64,000 nt of DNA from Anabaena minutissima FACHB-250 (GTDB taxonomy: Bacteria > Cyanobacteriota > Cyanobacteriia > Cyanobacteriales > Nostocaceae), in assembly GCF_014697125.1 (NCBI RefSeq), contig NZ_JACJRG010000013.1, forward strand, positions 1 through 64,000. Direction: 5' to 3'. This document shows positions 8,183 through 16,189 of this stretch, one piece after another (the first letter of the stretch is position 1; each line of letters opens with the position of its first letter). Made by a program: the position numbers and the translations under genes. A model generated the notes under the pieces. The model worked only from the letters and a program-made list of their open reading frames with translations, had not been told where the DNA came from and ran no database searches.

Positions 8183-9151
8183 ATGAATAAACCTAAAATT
8201 TTCATTGACGGGGAATCAGGAACTACAGGCTTACAAATTTACTCGCGCCTCAACCAAAGGAATGACATTGAGTTAGTTAGCATTGAGGCATCTAAGCGCA
8301 AAGAGTCCACTGAGCGAGCAAAAATCATCAATTCCGTCGATGTAGTAATTCTTTGTCTTCCTGATGATGCAGCCCGCGAAGCAGTTGGCTTGGTGATTAA
8401 TAATACAGTTAAAATCCTGGATGCTAGTACCGCCTACCGCACAGATGCGGATTGGGTTTATGGTTTTCCAGAACTGAACCCAGGACAGCGAGAAAAAATC
8501 GCGAATGCTCAGTTTGTCAGTAATCCTGGCTGTTATCCTACAGGATTTTTGGCTTGTGTTCGTCCGTTAATAGCTCAGGGAATTATCCCTAATAATTTTC
8601 CCCTCACGATTAATGCCGTATCTGGCTACTCTGGTGGCGGTAAGAGTTTAATCCAAAAGTACGATACCTTTCATGAGCAGCAAAAGGGATCAACTCCAAT
8701 TTATCCCTACGGTATTTATGGTTTGCAGTTTGGGCATAAACACGTCAAAGAAATGCACCAGCACGCTGGTTTAGCATCGCCACCGTTGTTTGTTCCCGCA
8801 GTCGGGGATTTTGAGCAGGGGATGTTAGTACAAATACCTTTGCCTTTATGGACTTTAGAGAATCCCCCAACAGGTGAAGCGATTTATCATGCGATCGCAG
8901 AATACTATGCAGATGAAAAGTTTGTCCAGGTAGCCCCATTTAAAGATGCAGCTTTGCTCAGAGAAGGAACTTTCTTGGATGCGATGGCGATGAACAACAC
9001 TAATATTGTGCAGGTGTTCGTTTTCGCTAATGACGCTACCCAAGAAGCCTTATTAGTGGCGCGTCTCGATAACCTAGGTAAAGGTGCATCAGGTGCAGCT
9101 GTACAGAATCTTAATATTATGTTGGGTGTTCCAGAAGATTTGGGACTTTGA
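8183..9151 (+). CDS. argC: N-acetyl-gamma-glutamyl-phosphate reductase, type 2
   Basis: ArgC catalyses NADPH-dependent reduction of N-acetylglutamyl-5-phosphate to the semialdehyde, the third step of arginine synthesis. This 322-residue version is the short type-2 form. The NADP-binding turn GESGTTGLQIY is at residues 10-20, the catalytic cysteine at 117 in SNPGCYPTG, and the conserved GYSGGGKS loop at about 157-164. The HVKEMHQ motif supplies the active-site histidine. The ATG at 8183 is supported by the family N-terminus. It stands alone here; other arg genes are not visible. A long STRR tract follows. Confidence 0.95.
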   Translation: MNKPKIFIDGESGTTGLQIYSRLNQRNDIELVSIEASKRKESTERAKIINSVDVVILCLPDDAAREAVGLVINNTVKILDASTAYRTDADWVYGFPELNPGQREKIANAQFVSNPGCYPTGFLACVRPLIAQGIIPNNFPLTINAVSGYSGGGKSLIQKYDTFHEQQKGSTPIYPYGIYGLQFGHKHVKEMHQHAGLASPPLFVPAVGDFEQGMLVQIPLPLWTLENPPTGEAIYHAIAEYYADEKFVQVAPFKDAALLREGTFLDAMAMNNTNIVQVFVFANDATQEALLVARLDNLGKGASGAAVQNLNIMLGVPEDLGL

Positions 9152-9189
9152 GGGGACTGGGGACAAATCAAGTCAAAAGTCAAAATTAA

Positions 9190-9394
9190 AGAACTTCTGG
9201 GGACTGGGGACTGGGGACTGGGAAGAATTTACTCAGCACCGGCTAAACGCCCCGCTACCGCTAACAGCACTCCCTACTCCCCACTCAGCACGGGCTAAAC
9301 GCCCCGCTACCGCTAACAGCACTCAGCACTCCCCACTCCCCACTCCCCACTCCCCACTCCCCACTCAGCACTCAGCACTCAGCACTCTTAACTC
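9190..9394. repeat. Long STRR cluster with two copies of a longer mosaic unit
   Basis: This tract fills the gap between argC and the MscS-like gene. It starts with GGGGACT heptamers (9198-9222). Two nearly identical 39-base units then follow at about 9234-9272 and 9286-9324, each containing GGCTAAACGCCCCGCTACCG and ending AACAGCACTC. CCCCACT and CAGCACT heptamers finish it, to 9390. Related units are at 36479-36516 and, shortened, at 42768-42800. Confidence 0.85.
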
Positions 9395-11050
9395 TTAACT
9401 CTTCTCTTTGAAAGAAGAGAGCCACTCTTGGACTTGTTCGCGGGCGATATCTCGACCACCAAGACCAAAGGCTAAAGCAATAGCAACTGCGATCGCACCT
9501 AATAGCAATCCAAATGCTAAATTGACAATATCGCTGGCAATGCCAATCTGTTGCAATGCCATTGCAGAAACTAGGGTAATAATGGAAATTCGCGCGGCTT
9601 GACCTAAAATTTGGGCTTGGCGATTGCCGGAACTGGTAATGATGTTAAAGGCGAGATTGGCGAAGAATAAGCCAATGGCAAAGACTACTAAGCCAGATAA
9701 AATGCGCCCAATAATTACCAGAATGCCAGTTACAAGCGTCGTTAGTGCTGGAATATTCAGGATATTGACTGCTGCTACCGTAGCAAACAATAAAATCCCG
9801 ACTAAAACCACAATACCTGCAACTTCCGATGGGGTGCGAGTAGGAATTTTAGGTGTAGGTGTACTTTCAGCATCGGAGACTGTTTGTGCTGTGGGTACAG
9901 GTAGACCGAGGATGGTGAAAATGTTATTGAAGCCTAAACTGGTGAGGATGCTGGTGACTAAATCGGCAACAAACCGCCCTAAGAAATAGGCTAGGATTAA
10001 AATTGCTATGGCTGTGAAGACAGCAGGTAAGACATTGAGAATCTGCTGTAACATTGCGATCGCAGGTAGAGAAATCGCCTCAATTTTTAAAGCATTGAGA
10101 GCAGCGATCGCCACAGGAATTAAAATTAAAATGTAGACTATCGTACCTGTGAGGGCAGATAAAGGCTGCATTCCCGAAGTAGAAGATAGTCCAAACCTAC
10201 TACCCAAATGATCAACACCAGTTGTTGCTAGCAAGTTAACGACAATTCGCCGCACCACATTAGCTAAAAACCAACCAACGGCTGCAATTAACGTTGCTGC
10301 CAAGATATTGGGCAGAATTGACAGAATTTGTGTAATTAGAGCCTGTACTGGTTGTAGTGCTTCCTTGAGTCCCAGGGTGTCTAAAACTGGAACTAGAAAC
10401 AGCAGAAAGATAAACCAATATAAGGCATTACCAATTGTCTGACTCAAAGACAAGCGATCAAGGCTAAGATTATCGTTCGGTTCATCTTGACTCAAACGCT
10501 CATCCAGTCTGAGTGCTTGCAACCCGCGTATTGTCACAACCTTAACGATGGACGCTAAGAACCAAGCTACCCCTAACAGAATTCCTGCGCCAACAATCTT
10601 GGGCAAAAAGCCAATCAGTTGTTCCAAAAAGCTATTAAGTGGTCGAGAAGCTACCTCTAAACCCAGAGTTTGCAAGACAGCTACGACTGTTAAGAGAATA
10701 ATGCTCCAAAAGACTAAATTGGAGATTAATTTCTCTACCTGGGGGACATCCTCACGACCTGTTATCCCAGCCGCAATCTTATTATCTATTTTTGTGCGAT
10801 TAAGGATTTGCCGCGTCAAGACCCCAGCCGCAGCAGCAATCAACCAACCCACCAACAAAAGAGCTGTTGCTCCCAGCAGACGGGGTGTAAACTGAATCAC
10901 TTGTTGAAAAATTCCTTGCACATCAGCGATTCCTTGGTTCACTCCTGGTTGGTTTAGGGGTAAGCTGGGCGATTGTGCCAACAATGGCTGCATCTTTTGC
11001 GACCAATCTACTCCTGCTACCTGGAATATTCCTTGCCAAGCTGTGTTCAT
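9395..11050 (-). CDS. Mechanosensitive-channel-like protein with repeated conserved TM-helix motifs
   Basis: A 551-residue, very hydrophobic inner-membrane protein. It carries several copies of the conserved TM-helix repeat (PF05552, found in MscS relatives). Each pairs PRLLGATALLLVGWLIA-like or PKIVGAGILLGVAWFLA-like helices with an amphipathic linker (RGLQALRLDE). At least four such units are seen (about 50-90, 140-185, 240-290 and 340-390), plus C-terminal helices. It ends with the family tail AFGLGGRDIAREQVQEWLSS. No true MscS beta domain is evident, so whether it gates ions is uncertain. ATG at 11050; the stop abuts a repeat cluster. Possible role in osmotic response by family only. Confidence 0.8.
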   Translation of the reverse strand: MNTAWQGIFQVAGVDWSQKMQPLLAQSPSLPLNQPGVNQGIADVQGIFQQVIQFTPRLLGATALLLVGWLIAAAAGVLTRQILNRTKIDNKIAAGITGREDVPQVEKLISNLVFWSIILLTVVAVLQTLGLEVASRPLNSFLEQLIGFLPKIVGAGILLGVAWFLASIVKVVTIRGLQALRLDERLSQDEPNDNLSLDRLSLSQTIGNALYWFIFLLFLVPVLDTLGLKEALQPVQALITQILSILPNILAATLIAAVGWFLANVVRRIVVNLLATTGVDHLGSRFGLSSTSGMQPLSALTGTIVYILILIPVAIAALNALKIEAISLPAIAMLQQILNVLPAVFTAIAILILAYFLGRFVADLVTSILTSLGFNNIFTILGLPVPTAQTVSDAESTPTPKIPTRTPSEVAGIVVLVGILLFATVAAVNILNIPALTTLVTGILVIIGRILSGLVVFAIGLFFANLAFNIITSSGNRQAQILGQAARISIITLVSAMALQQIGIASDIVNLAFGLLLGAIAVAIALAFGLGGRDIAREQVQEWLSSFKEKS

Positions 11051-11371
11051 GGTTTTTCGGAATTAATAGTGTGCATGACAACACTGGAAATATTTAGTGA
11101 TTGTATTGTTTCGCACAATATATAATACTAAGTATTTCACTAGTGTTTGCGTATTAACTTACCAGGAAAAGTACGCTTAATGAATAATAAGATTAATTTT
11201 TTACTTCTCTTTTGATTAATTTACAGTCTTTAAACTAAAGCTTTGTAAGTATTCGCTAACACTACTCATTACTCATTACTCATTACTCATTACTCAGCAC
11301 TCTTCATGACTATTGACTAATGACTATTACTATGCACTAATCTAAATGCAGCTACCACACAAAAATCTAGA
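11051..11371. other. Divergent intergenic region with STRR
   Basis: This gap should hold promoters for the MscS-like gene (minus) and the SRPBCC gene (plus). A/T-rich sequence at 11100-11230 has no clear -35/-10 pair. The stretch 11261-11330 is TACTCAT and GACTATT heptamer repeats. Confidence 0.6.
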
Positions 11372-11824
11372 ATGTCCCAAGTTTTAGAGCAATCAATTCA
11401 AATTAACGCCACATCTACCGCAGTAGAGAGATGTTTTACCGATTTAGGACTAATGCACCGTTGGCTCAACCCTGTGTTACGTTGTGAACCTGTAGGTGAA
11501 ACTTGGAGTACAGAGATAGGTAGTAAAAGCCGCTTTTTGATTCAAATACCCTTAATGCAACCCACCTTAAACAGTTTGGTTGTAGAACGTCAACCGGGTT
11601 TAGTCGTGTGGGAATTTCAGGGATTTTTTCAAGGATGCGATCGCTGGGAATGTCAACCCACACCACAAGGTACACTATTACTAAACCGCTTTGAGTTTGA
11701 GATTCCTAACCCTATAGTCAGTTGGGGATTCAACACCTTCGCCGCTAAGTGGACAAAAGAAGATATGCAAGCACAGCTACGTCGCCTCAAACGAGTAGCG
11801 GAAGAAGTACAAATTAATCCTTAG
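11372..11824 (+). CDS. SRPBCC (START/polyketide-cyclase-like) family protein
   Basis: A 150-residue protein with the SRPBCC fold pattern. It begins with an opening strand SQVLEQSIQINATS, then a helix AVERCFTDLGLMHRWLNPVL and consecutive strands ending in a long C-terminal helix (about 125-147, KWTKEDMQAQLRRLKRVAEE). These small proteins bind hydrophobic ligands in a cavity; the ligand is not predictable here. The ATG is at 11372. Convergent with the BtuD-like gene, with a 32-base gap. No operon partner. Confidence 0.75.
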   Translation: MSQVLEQSIQINATSTAVERCFTDLGLMHRWLNPVLRCEPVGETWSTEIGSKSRFLIQIPLMQPTLNSLVVERQPGLVVWEFQGFFQGCDRWECQPTPQGTLLLNRFEFEIPNPIVSWGFNTFAAKWTKEDMQAQLRRLKRVAEEVQINP

Positions 11825-11856
11825 TAATTATCATGCTTTTAAACAAGATTTCGTCA

Positions 11857-12900
11857 TTAATTGGCAAATTTATCACTGTCAAAAAACTTAATTAGATCAG
11901 ACAAGCTATAATGAGTATACACAGATTTATTATTAGTAATACGCCATAAAACTTGCTCTGAGTTGGAGATTACTTCTATAAAATTTTGTGTTTTTATAGT
12001 ATCTTTAGCTGAAGAACTGGCAAATTTATTAACTAAAAATCCCACCCTTTGTAAAGCGCGAACAGTCCACAGTGCAGCAATCCCCTCACCTATTAAATTA
12101 ATTTCTCCTTTCAGTGGTGTATGCAGATGAAACTCCCCAGACAAGATATCAAACTCCACACCTTCACTCTTGAAAGCATCAGCAAAAGCACCACTTAACA
12201 CTAAATCTTCTGGTGCGCCAACGTGTAAAATACCATTAGTTGTTAATAGCCAAACTTGGTCAGCTAGACGTAAAGCCAAATCTAAATCGTGGGTAGAAAG
12301 GAGAATTGCTTGATGAGTTTCCCGTGCTAACTGACGCAACAATTGCATAATTTCCACCCGCCGTGGTAAATCTAAAAATGCCGTTGGTTCATCCAGCAAC
12401 ATCACCATCGGCGACTGAGCCAAAGCACGCGCAATCATAATTTTTTGACGTTCACCATCACTAAGTTCACTGACTTGACGTGAAGTTAAATGTAACGCAC
12501 CTACAGATTTTATCGCCCAATCTACAATAGCTTCATCTTCAGGGCTTAACCTTCCCCACCAGTCAGTGTAAGGATGTCGTCCCAACGTCACCAAAGTATA
12601 GGCTGATAACATACCCACATCAACCCTTTCCGTCAGCACCAAACTCAACCGTTTGGCTAAATCCTGCGGTGCTAACTTATAGATATCATCACCCAAAAGT
12701 CGCACCTCACCCGCTATAGGTGCTTGCATTCCCGCAAGCGATCGCAGTAATGTAGACTTACCCGCACCATTCGGCCCCAGTAAACACACCAATTCCCCAC
12801 CTTCCAGACACACAGAAATATCCGAAGCAACACACCGCACCCCCTTCCCCGACTTATAACCAATACTCAACCCACAAGTAGTCAACACCGCATTACTCAT
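11857..12900 (-). CDS. ABC importer ATPase, BtuD/FecE/HmuV family, with C-terminal extension
   Basis: The energising ATPase of the metal-chelate/corrinoid importer encoded just upstream. The N-terminal 250 residues are a standard FecE-type domain: GPNGAGKSTLL (about 41-51), the signature LSDGERQK (SDGE instead of SGGQ, common in this family), Walker B MVMLLDEP and STHDLDLA. A further 90 residues or so (about 260-347) form an extra domain with NLIGEGIAALWTVRALQRVG and VEV/WRITNN-like strands, as in some cyanobacterial and Bacteroidetes relatives; its role is unknown. ATG at 12900 is chosen because AGGTGGGA precedes it (GTG at 12912 is an alternative). Last gene of the minus-strand cluster. Confidence 0.88.
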   Translation of the reverse strand: MSNAVLTTCGLSIGYKSGKGVRCVASDISVCLEGGELVCLLGPNGAGKSTLLRSLAGMQAPIAGEVRLLGDDIYKLAPQDLAKRLSLVLTERVDVGMLSAYTLVTLGRHPYTDWWGRLSPEDEAIVDWAIKSVGALHLTSRQVSELSDGERQKIMIARALAQSPMVMLLDEPTAFLDLPRRVEIMQLLRQLARETHQAILLSTHDLDLALRLADQVWLLTTNGILHVGAPEDLVLSGAFADAFKSEGVEFDILSGEFHLHTPLKGEINLIGEGIAALWTVRALQRVGFLVNKFASSSAKDTIKTQNFIEVISNSEQVLWRITNNKSVYTHYSLSDLIKFFDSDKFAN

Positions 12901-12955
12901 ACTCAATCCCACCTCAAAAAAACTCTCCGCGTACCTCCGCGTTAAAAAATCCTAA

Positions 12956-14023
12956 TTACTTACGCCTCAAAATCACCCAACTAACCACAGGAGTACCAAT
13001 CAAAGCCGTAATAGCATTCAAAGGTAAAACCATCTGACTCACCCAAACTTGAGAACACAAATCAGCCACCAAAGCCAAAATTGCCCCCATAAATATCACA
13101 CTAGGGATTAAAATTCGATGGTCAGAAGTCATAAACAGACTGCGACACAAATGAGGAATAGCCACACCCAGAAATGCGATCGGTCCACAAAAAGCCGTAA
13201 TAGCACCTGCTAAAATAGAAGCACTAGTAATCACAGAAAATCGAGTTTTCTGCACCGTTAAACCCAGACTCCGCGCATAAGATTCACCCAATAAAAGCGC
13301 ATTCAAAGATTTTGATTGCAACACAGCCATCAATAAACTTAAAAGTATCACCGGAATCAAAACAATTAACTGTTTCCAAGTCACCCCAGCGAAACTACCA
13401 AAAGTCCACATAATATAACTTTGAATCCGTTCTTGAGAACTAAATTGCAACAAAATACTGACAATTGCACTAGTAGCATAGCCAAACAATAAACCTAAAA
13501 TTAGCAGCGTCATCGTATCTTGCACTCGACGCGAAACCACTAACATCACACCTAAAACCGATGCTGCGCCGAAACTAGCGGCTATCACCAACCCAAAATC
13601 AGTAATGATTCCCAAATCATTTAATAAAGTCGGTGTAGTCACACTTGCAGTTAACACCACCAAAGCTACACCTAAACTTGCACCAGAACTAATTCCTAAC
13701 ACAAAAGGCCCTGCCAAGGGGTTTTTAAATAGAGTTTGCATTTGCAAGCCACTCACACCTAAAGCCGCACCTGCTAAAGTTGCTGTCAAAGCTTTAGGTA
13801 GTCTAAATTTGAGAATAATATGAGCATGAGTTGCCTTTTCTGGTTCTTGTCCCAGTAAAATATTGATAACTTCATGAATAGGGATAGAGACAGAACCCAA
13901 AGCTAAATCTAGTAAAAACGCAAAAACAAAACCTATAATTAACAGCGAAAAAGCTAAGGTTTTGATAGACGTAGATTTGGCATAAAATAACAGGTTTGTC
14001 AGGAGATATTTTTTGAGTAACAT
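12956..14023 (-). CDS. FecCD/BtuC-family ABC permease
   Basis: A 355-residue inner-membrane permease of the FecCD family with about ten helices. Diagnostic stretches are RLPKALTATLAGAALGVSGL with MQTLFKNPLAGPFVLGISSG (family core near 70-110), then GLTVQKTRF, GAITAFCGPIAFLGVAIPHL and the terminal GTPVVSWVILRRK. It works with the binding protein upstream and ATPase downstream. Its ATG overlaps the binding-protein stop by one base (TAATG), indicating translational coupling. Substrate by context: cobalamin, another corrinoid or a metal chelate. Class very secure. Confidence 0.93.
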   Translation of the reverse strand: MLLKKYLLTNLLFYAKSTSIKTLAFSLLIIGFVFAFLLDLALGSVSIPIHEVINILLGQEPEKATHAHIILKFRLPKALTATLAGAALGVSGLQMQTLFKNPLAGPFVLGISSGASLGVALVVLTASVTTPTLLNDLGIITDFGLVIAASFGAASVLGVMLVVSRRVQDTMTLLILGLLFGYATSAIVSILLQFSSQERIQSYIMWTFGSFAGVTWKQLIVLIPVILLSLLMAVLQSKSLNALLLGESYARSLGLTVQKTRFSVITSASILAGAITAFCGPIAFLGVAIPHLCRSLFMTSDHRILIPSVIFMGAILALVADLCSQVWVSQMVLPLNAITALIGTPVVSWVILRRK

Positions 14024-15228
14024 TATTGAATAAATTTGCGGTAATAAAATAGTTGATGATTAGGTAACATTTCTGGATGTAATATTTTAATTAAATCTGA
14101 GAGAACAATATCAGGGTTACTAATTCCCCCCTCCCAGTAATCATTACCACCACTATCATTTACACGAGCATTGTTATTATAAAGATTGCCTGTTTTCACA
14201 GCTTGAAAATCAGCATAGCGACTATCTTCAGCAACTACATCTTTCAAAGTCTGCCAAGATTGGCTAAAATTCAACCAATAATCAGCATTAGCTGCACGTT
14301 CTAAAACCACTTCAAAAGAAAGGGGGAGACTACCAGCAGATTTATCATCACTCCAAAGATAGTTACCTCCAGCATCAGCGAGATATTTGGCTACATAACT
14401 TTGACCAGCCGGCATAAACCAAGTACCTTTAAAGTTAAAGCCAACAAATACAGTCGGACGCTGTTTTAAAGATTTAGCTTTTTCGGCTATTTGTGTATAT
14501 TTATTTGCAATTTCATTAAATATCTTTTCTGCTTGTGCTTCTTGATTAAAAAACAAAGCTGTAAATTTCAACCATTCACTTCTTCCCAACGGTGTGTCTT
14601 CCATATACTCAGCATTTATCGCCACCTTCAAACCCACCTCTGTGAGTTTGCTATAACTATCAGTCTGGGAATTTCCTGTACCGAAGGTTGTCACTAAGTC
14701 AGGATTTAATTCTAATAATTTTTCTATATCCACATTGGAATTATTACCGACTTGTGTAATCTTTCCGGCTTTAATTCTCTCAACTACATCAGGAGTATTG
14801 ACTTGATTGCTATTACTAATCCCCATTAGTTTATCAACTACACCTAATTTGGCTAGGTGGGGTAAATGTGTAGTTGATAGAGAGACTATAGAGTTAATGG
14901 GAACTGTAATTACCTGTGCTTGATTAAATCCTTGGGGTGTGGGAGTTCCACATTGAACTAAAACATATTGAAACTGGGTTTTGGCATTCTGCCAGGGGTT
15001 TTTAATGGTGACTACTTTGTAGTGTTGATGATATTCTACTGCAAAGCCTGTGGCATGGGTGATTGTAATTTTATTGGGGAAGTAATCTTGATTGGGGTTG
15101 TAGTTTTGAGTGCAGGTGTTAGTTGATGTGTGAATTGTGGTGTTATGACAGGCGATGATGAGGGTGGCTATGAGGAATAATTTGCAGAGGAAAATGATTG
15201 GTTTTTTAGGGAATTTTACCAATTTCAT
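14023..15228 (-). CDS. Periplasmic binding lipoprotein, BtuF/FecB type
   Basis: The substrate-binding component of the importer. It is 401 residues, beginning with a basic-hydrophobic signal and a lipobox ending IIAC (Cys27), so it is probably lipid-anchored. After an 85-residue N-terminal extension come the two lobes of the class III fold. VPINSIVSLSTTHLPHLAKL and LLELNPDLVTTFGTGNS lie in the first, the long linking helix at about 205-240, then VFVGFNFKGTWFMPAGQSYV and the C-terminal FQAVKTGNLYNNNA...SNPDIVLSDLIKILHPE. This last pattern is typical of FecB/BtuF. The ligand-binding residues cannot be read by eye. Followed with a 1-base overlap by the permease. Confidence 0.88.
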   Translation of the reverse strand: MKLVKFPKKPIIFLCKLFLIATLIIACHNTTIHTSTNTCTQNYNPNQDYFPNKITITHATGFAVEYHQHYKVVTIKNPWQNAKTQFQYVLVQCGTPTPQGFNQAQVITVPINSIVSLSTTHLPHLAKLGVVDKLMGISNSNQVNTPDVVERIKAGKITQVGNNSNVDIEKLLELNPDLVTTFGTGNSQTDSYSKLTEVGLKVAINAEYMEDTPLGRSEWLKFTALFFNQEAQAEKIFNEIANKYTQIAEKAKSLKQRPTVFVGFNFKGTWFMPAGQSYVAKYLADAGGNYLWSDDKSAGSLPLSFEVVLERAANADYWLNFSQSWQTLKDVVAEDSRYADFQAVKTGNLYNNNARVNDSGGNDYWEGGISNPDIVLSDLIKILHPEMLPNHQLFYYRKFIQ

Positions 15229-15276
15229 GTTTTTTTATCTCGCGCAAAGGCGCAAAGACGCAAAGGGAGATGGAAA

Positions 15277-16149
15277 TTAGGGGGTTTGGGGTGGGTAGAG
15301 GTTTTCGGTGATTTTGTTACCTTTAACTAGATGTTCGTTGACGATATTTTCGGCAACATTGGGGTTAACGCGAGTGTACCAAGTTCTATCATTGGAATAA
15401 AAAACAACTGGGCCGAGTTGACACACTTCTAAACAGCCGGAGGTTCTTACTTCGATGTCTAAACCTGCGTTTTCTACTGCTGATTTTAAGGCATCAAATG
15501 TAGGTTGCCATTTGCGGGAAGGAAGACAGCGTGTAGAGGTACAAACAGAAATATAGGAATGTTTGAGAGGATTTTTGGTAAATGGTATCTGTTTTTTACC
15601 TAATACATAAATATCTCTTAATTCTTGATAAAGAGCTAATCTATCTAAATTTGGTTTACCTTCCGGTAATAAGTTTTCACCATCTACGAAAGGATTAGGT
15701 AATAAAATCTTCATCAATTGTTCATTAGCACCATTCCAAAATTGAATCCCCCAACTACGAGGATTACCTTCCGTATTAAACCGACGATAAAAAGCCGCAC
15801 GACTAACTTGACGCTGCTTCCTAACTTCCACAGGAGTCTTACACAGAGGCCCACCAAAATTAGTATCAATACATAAATGTAAATGCCATCCCTCAGCCGC
15901 CACGGTCAAATAGCCATCATAGAGAATACAAAGCTTTGGCGGAGCATTAAATTCCAACTCCAAAACACTACCTTGAACAATATGAGCAATCCCAACTTGC
16001 TGCCAATTCTGTTCAAACAAAGTATAAACTAACGATGCTAAAACATCACTTCCACAATCAAAATACTCATACTCAATAAACCCCCCCGTAGCTAAATCTT
16101 CCTTAACTACCTCATTAACTGGTGTCACCCAACAATTAAACTCAGCCAT
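15277..16149 (-). CDS. [2Fe-2S] thioredoxin-like ferredoxin-domain protein in the Btu-like locus
   Basis: A 290-residue protein in two parts. Residues 1-195 form a domain I do not recognise. The C-terminal part, about 198-275, looks like a thioredoxin-like [2Fe-2S] ferredoxin: SVCTSTRCLPS gives a first cysteine pair, and SGCLEVCQLGPVVFY gives C-X3-C about 35 residues later. This is the layout of CbiW/NuoE-type domains. Such domains occur in cobalamin loci. It lies between the receptor and the binding protein, spaced about 40-50 bases from each, so it is likely cotranscribed. A role in reducing or handling the imported metal or corrinoid is inference. Confidence 0.7.
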   Translation of the reverse strand: MAEFNCWVTPVNEVVKEDLATGGFIEYEYFDCGSDVLASLVYTLFEQNWQQVGIAHIVQGSVLELEFNAPPKLCILYDGYLTVAAEGWHLHLCIDTNFGGPLCKTPVEVRKQRQVSRAAFYRRFNTEGNPRSWGIQFWNGANEQLMKILLPNPFVDGENLLPEGKPNLDRLALYQELRDIYVLGKKQIPFTKNPLKHSYISVCTSTRCLPSRKWQPTFDALKSAVENAGLDIEVRTSGCLEVCQLGPVVFYSNDRTWYTRVNPNVAENIVNEHLVKGNKITENLYPPQTP

Positions 16150-16189
16150 TCTTCATTCTCCTTTGCGCCTTTGCGTGAGATAATTCTTC

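Noticed and set aside
9190..9394. CRISPR array
   Set aside because: The repeats are heptamers with no unique spacers of constant size, so this is STRR.
9084..9398. 104-codon frame over the argC end and STRR
   Set aside because: Mostly repeat sequence; no ribosome site.
9624..10895. Long plus-strand frames (121 and 115 codons) in the MscS-like gene
   Set aside because: Antisense to a strong gene with clear family pattern; they are shadows of its codon bias.
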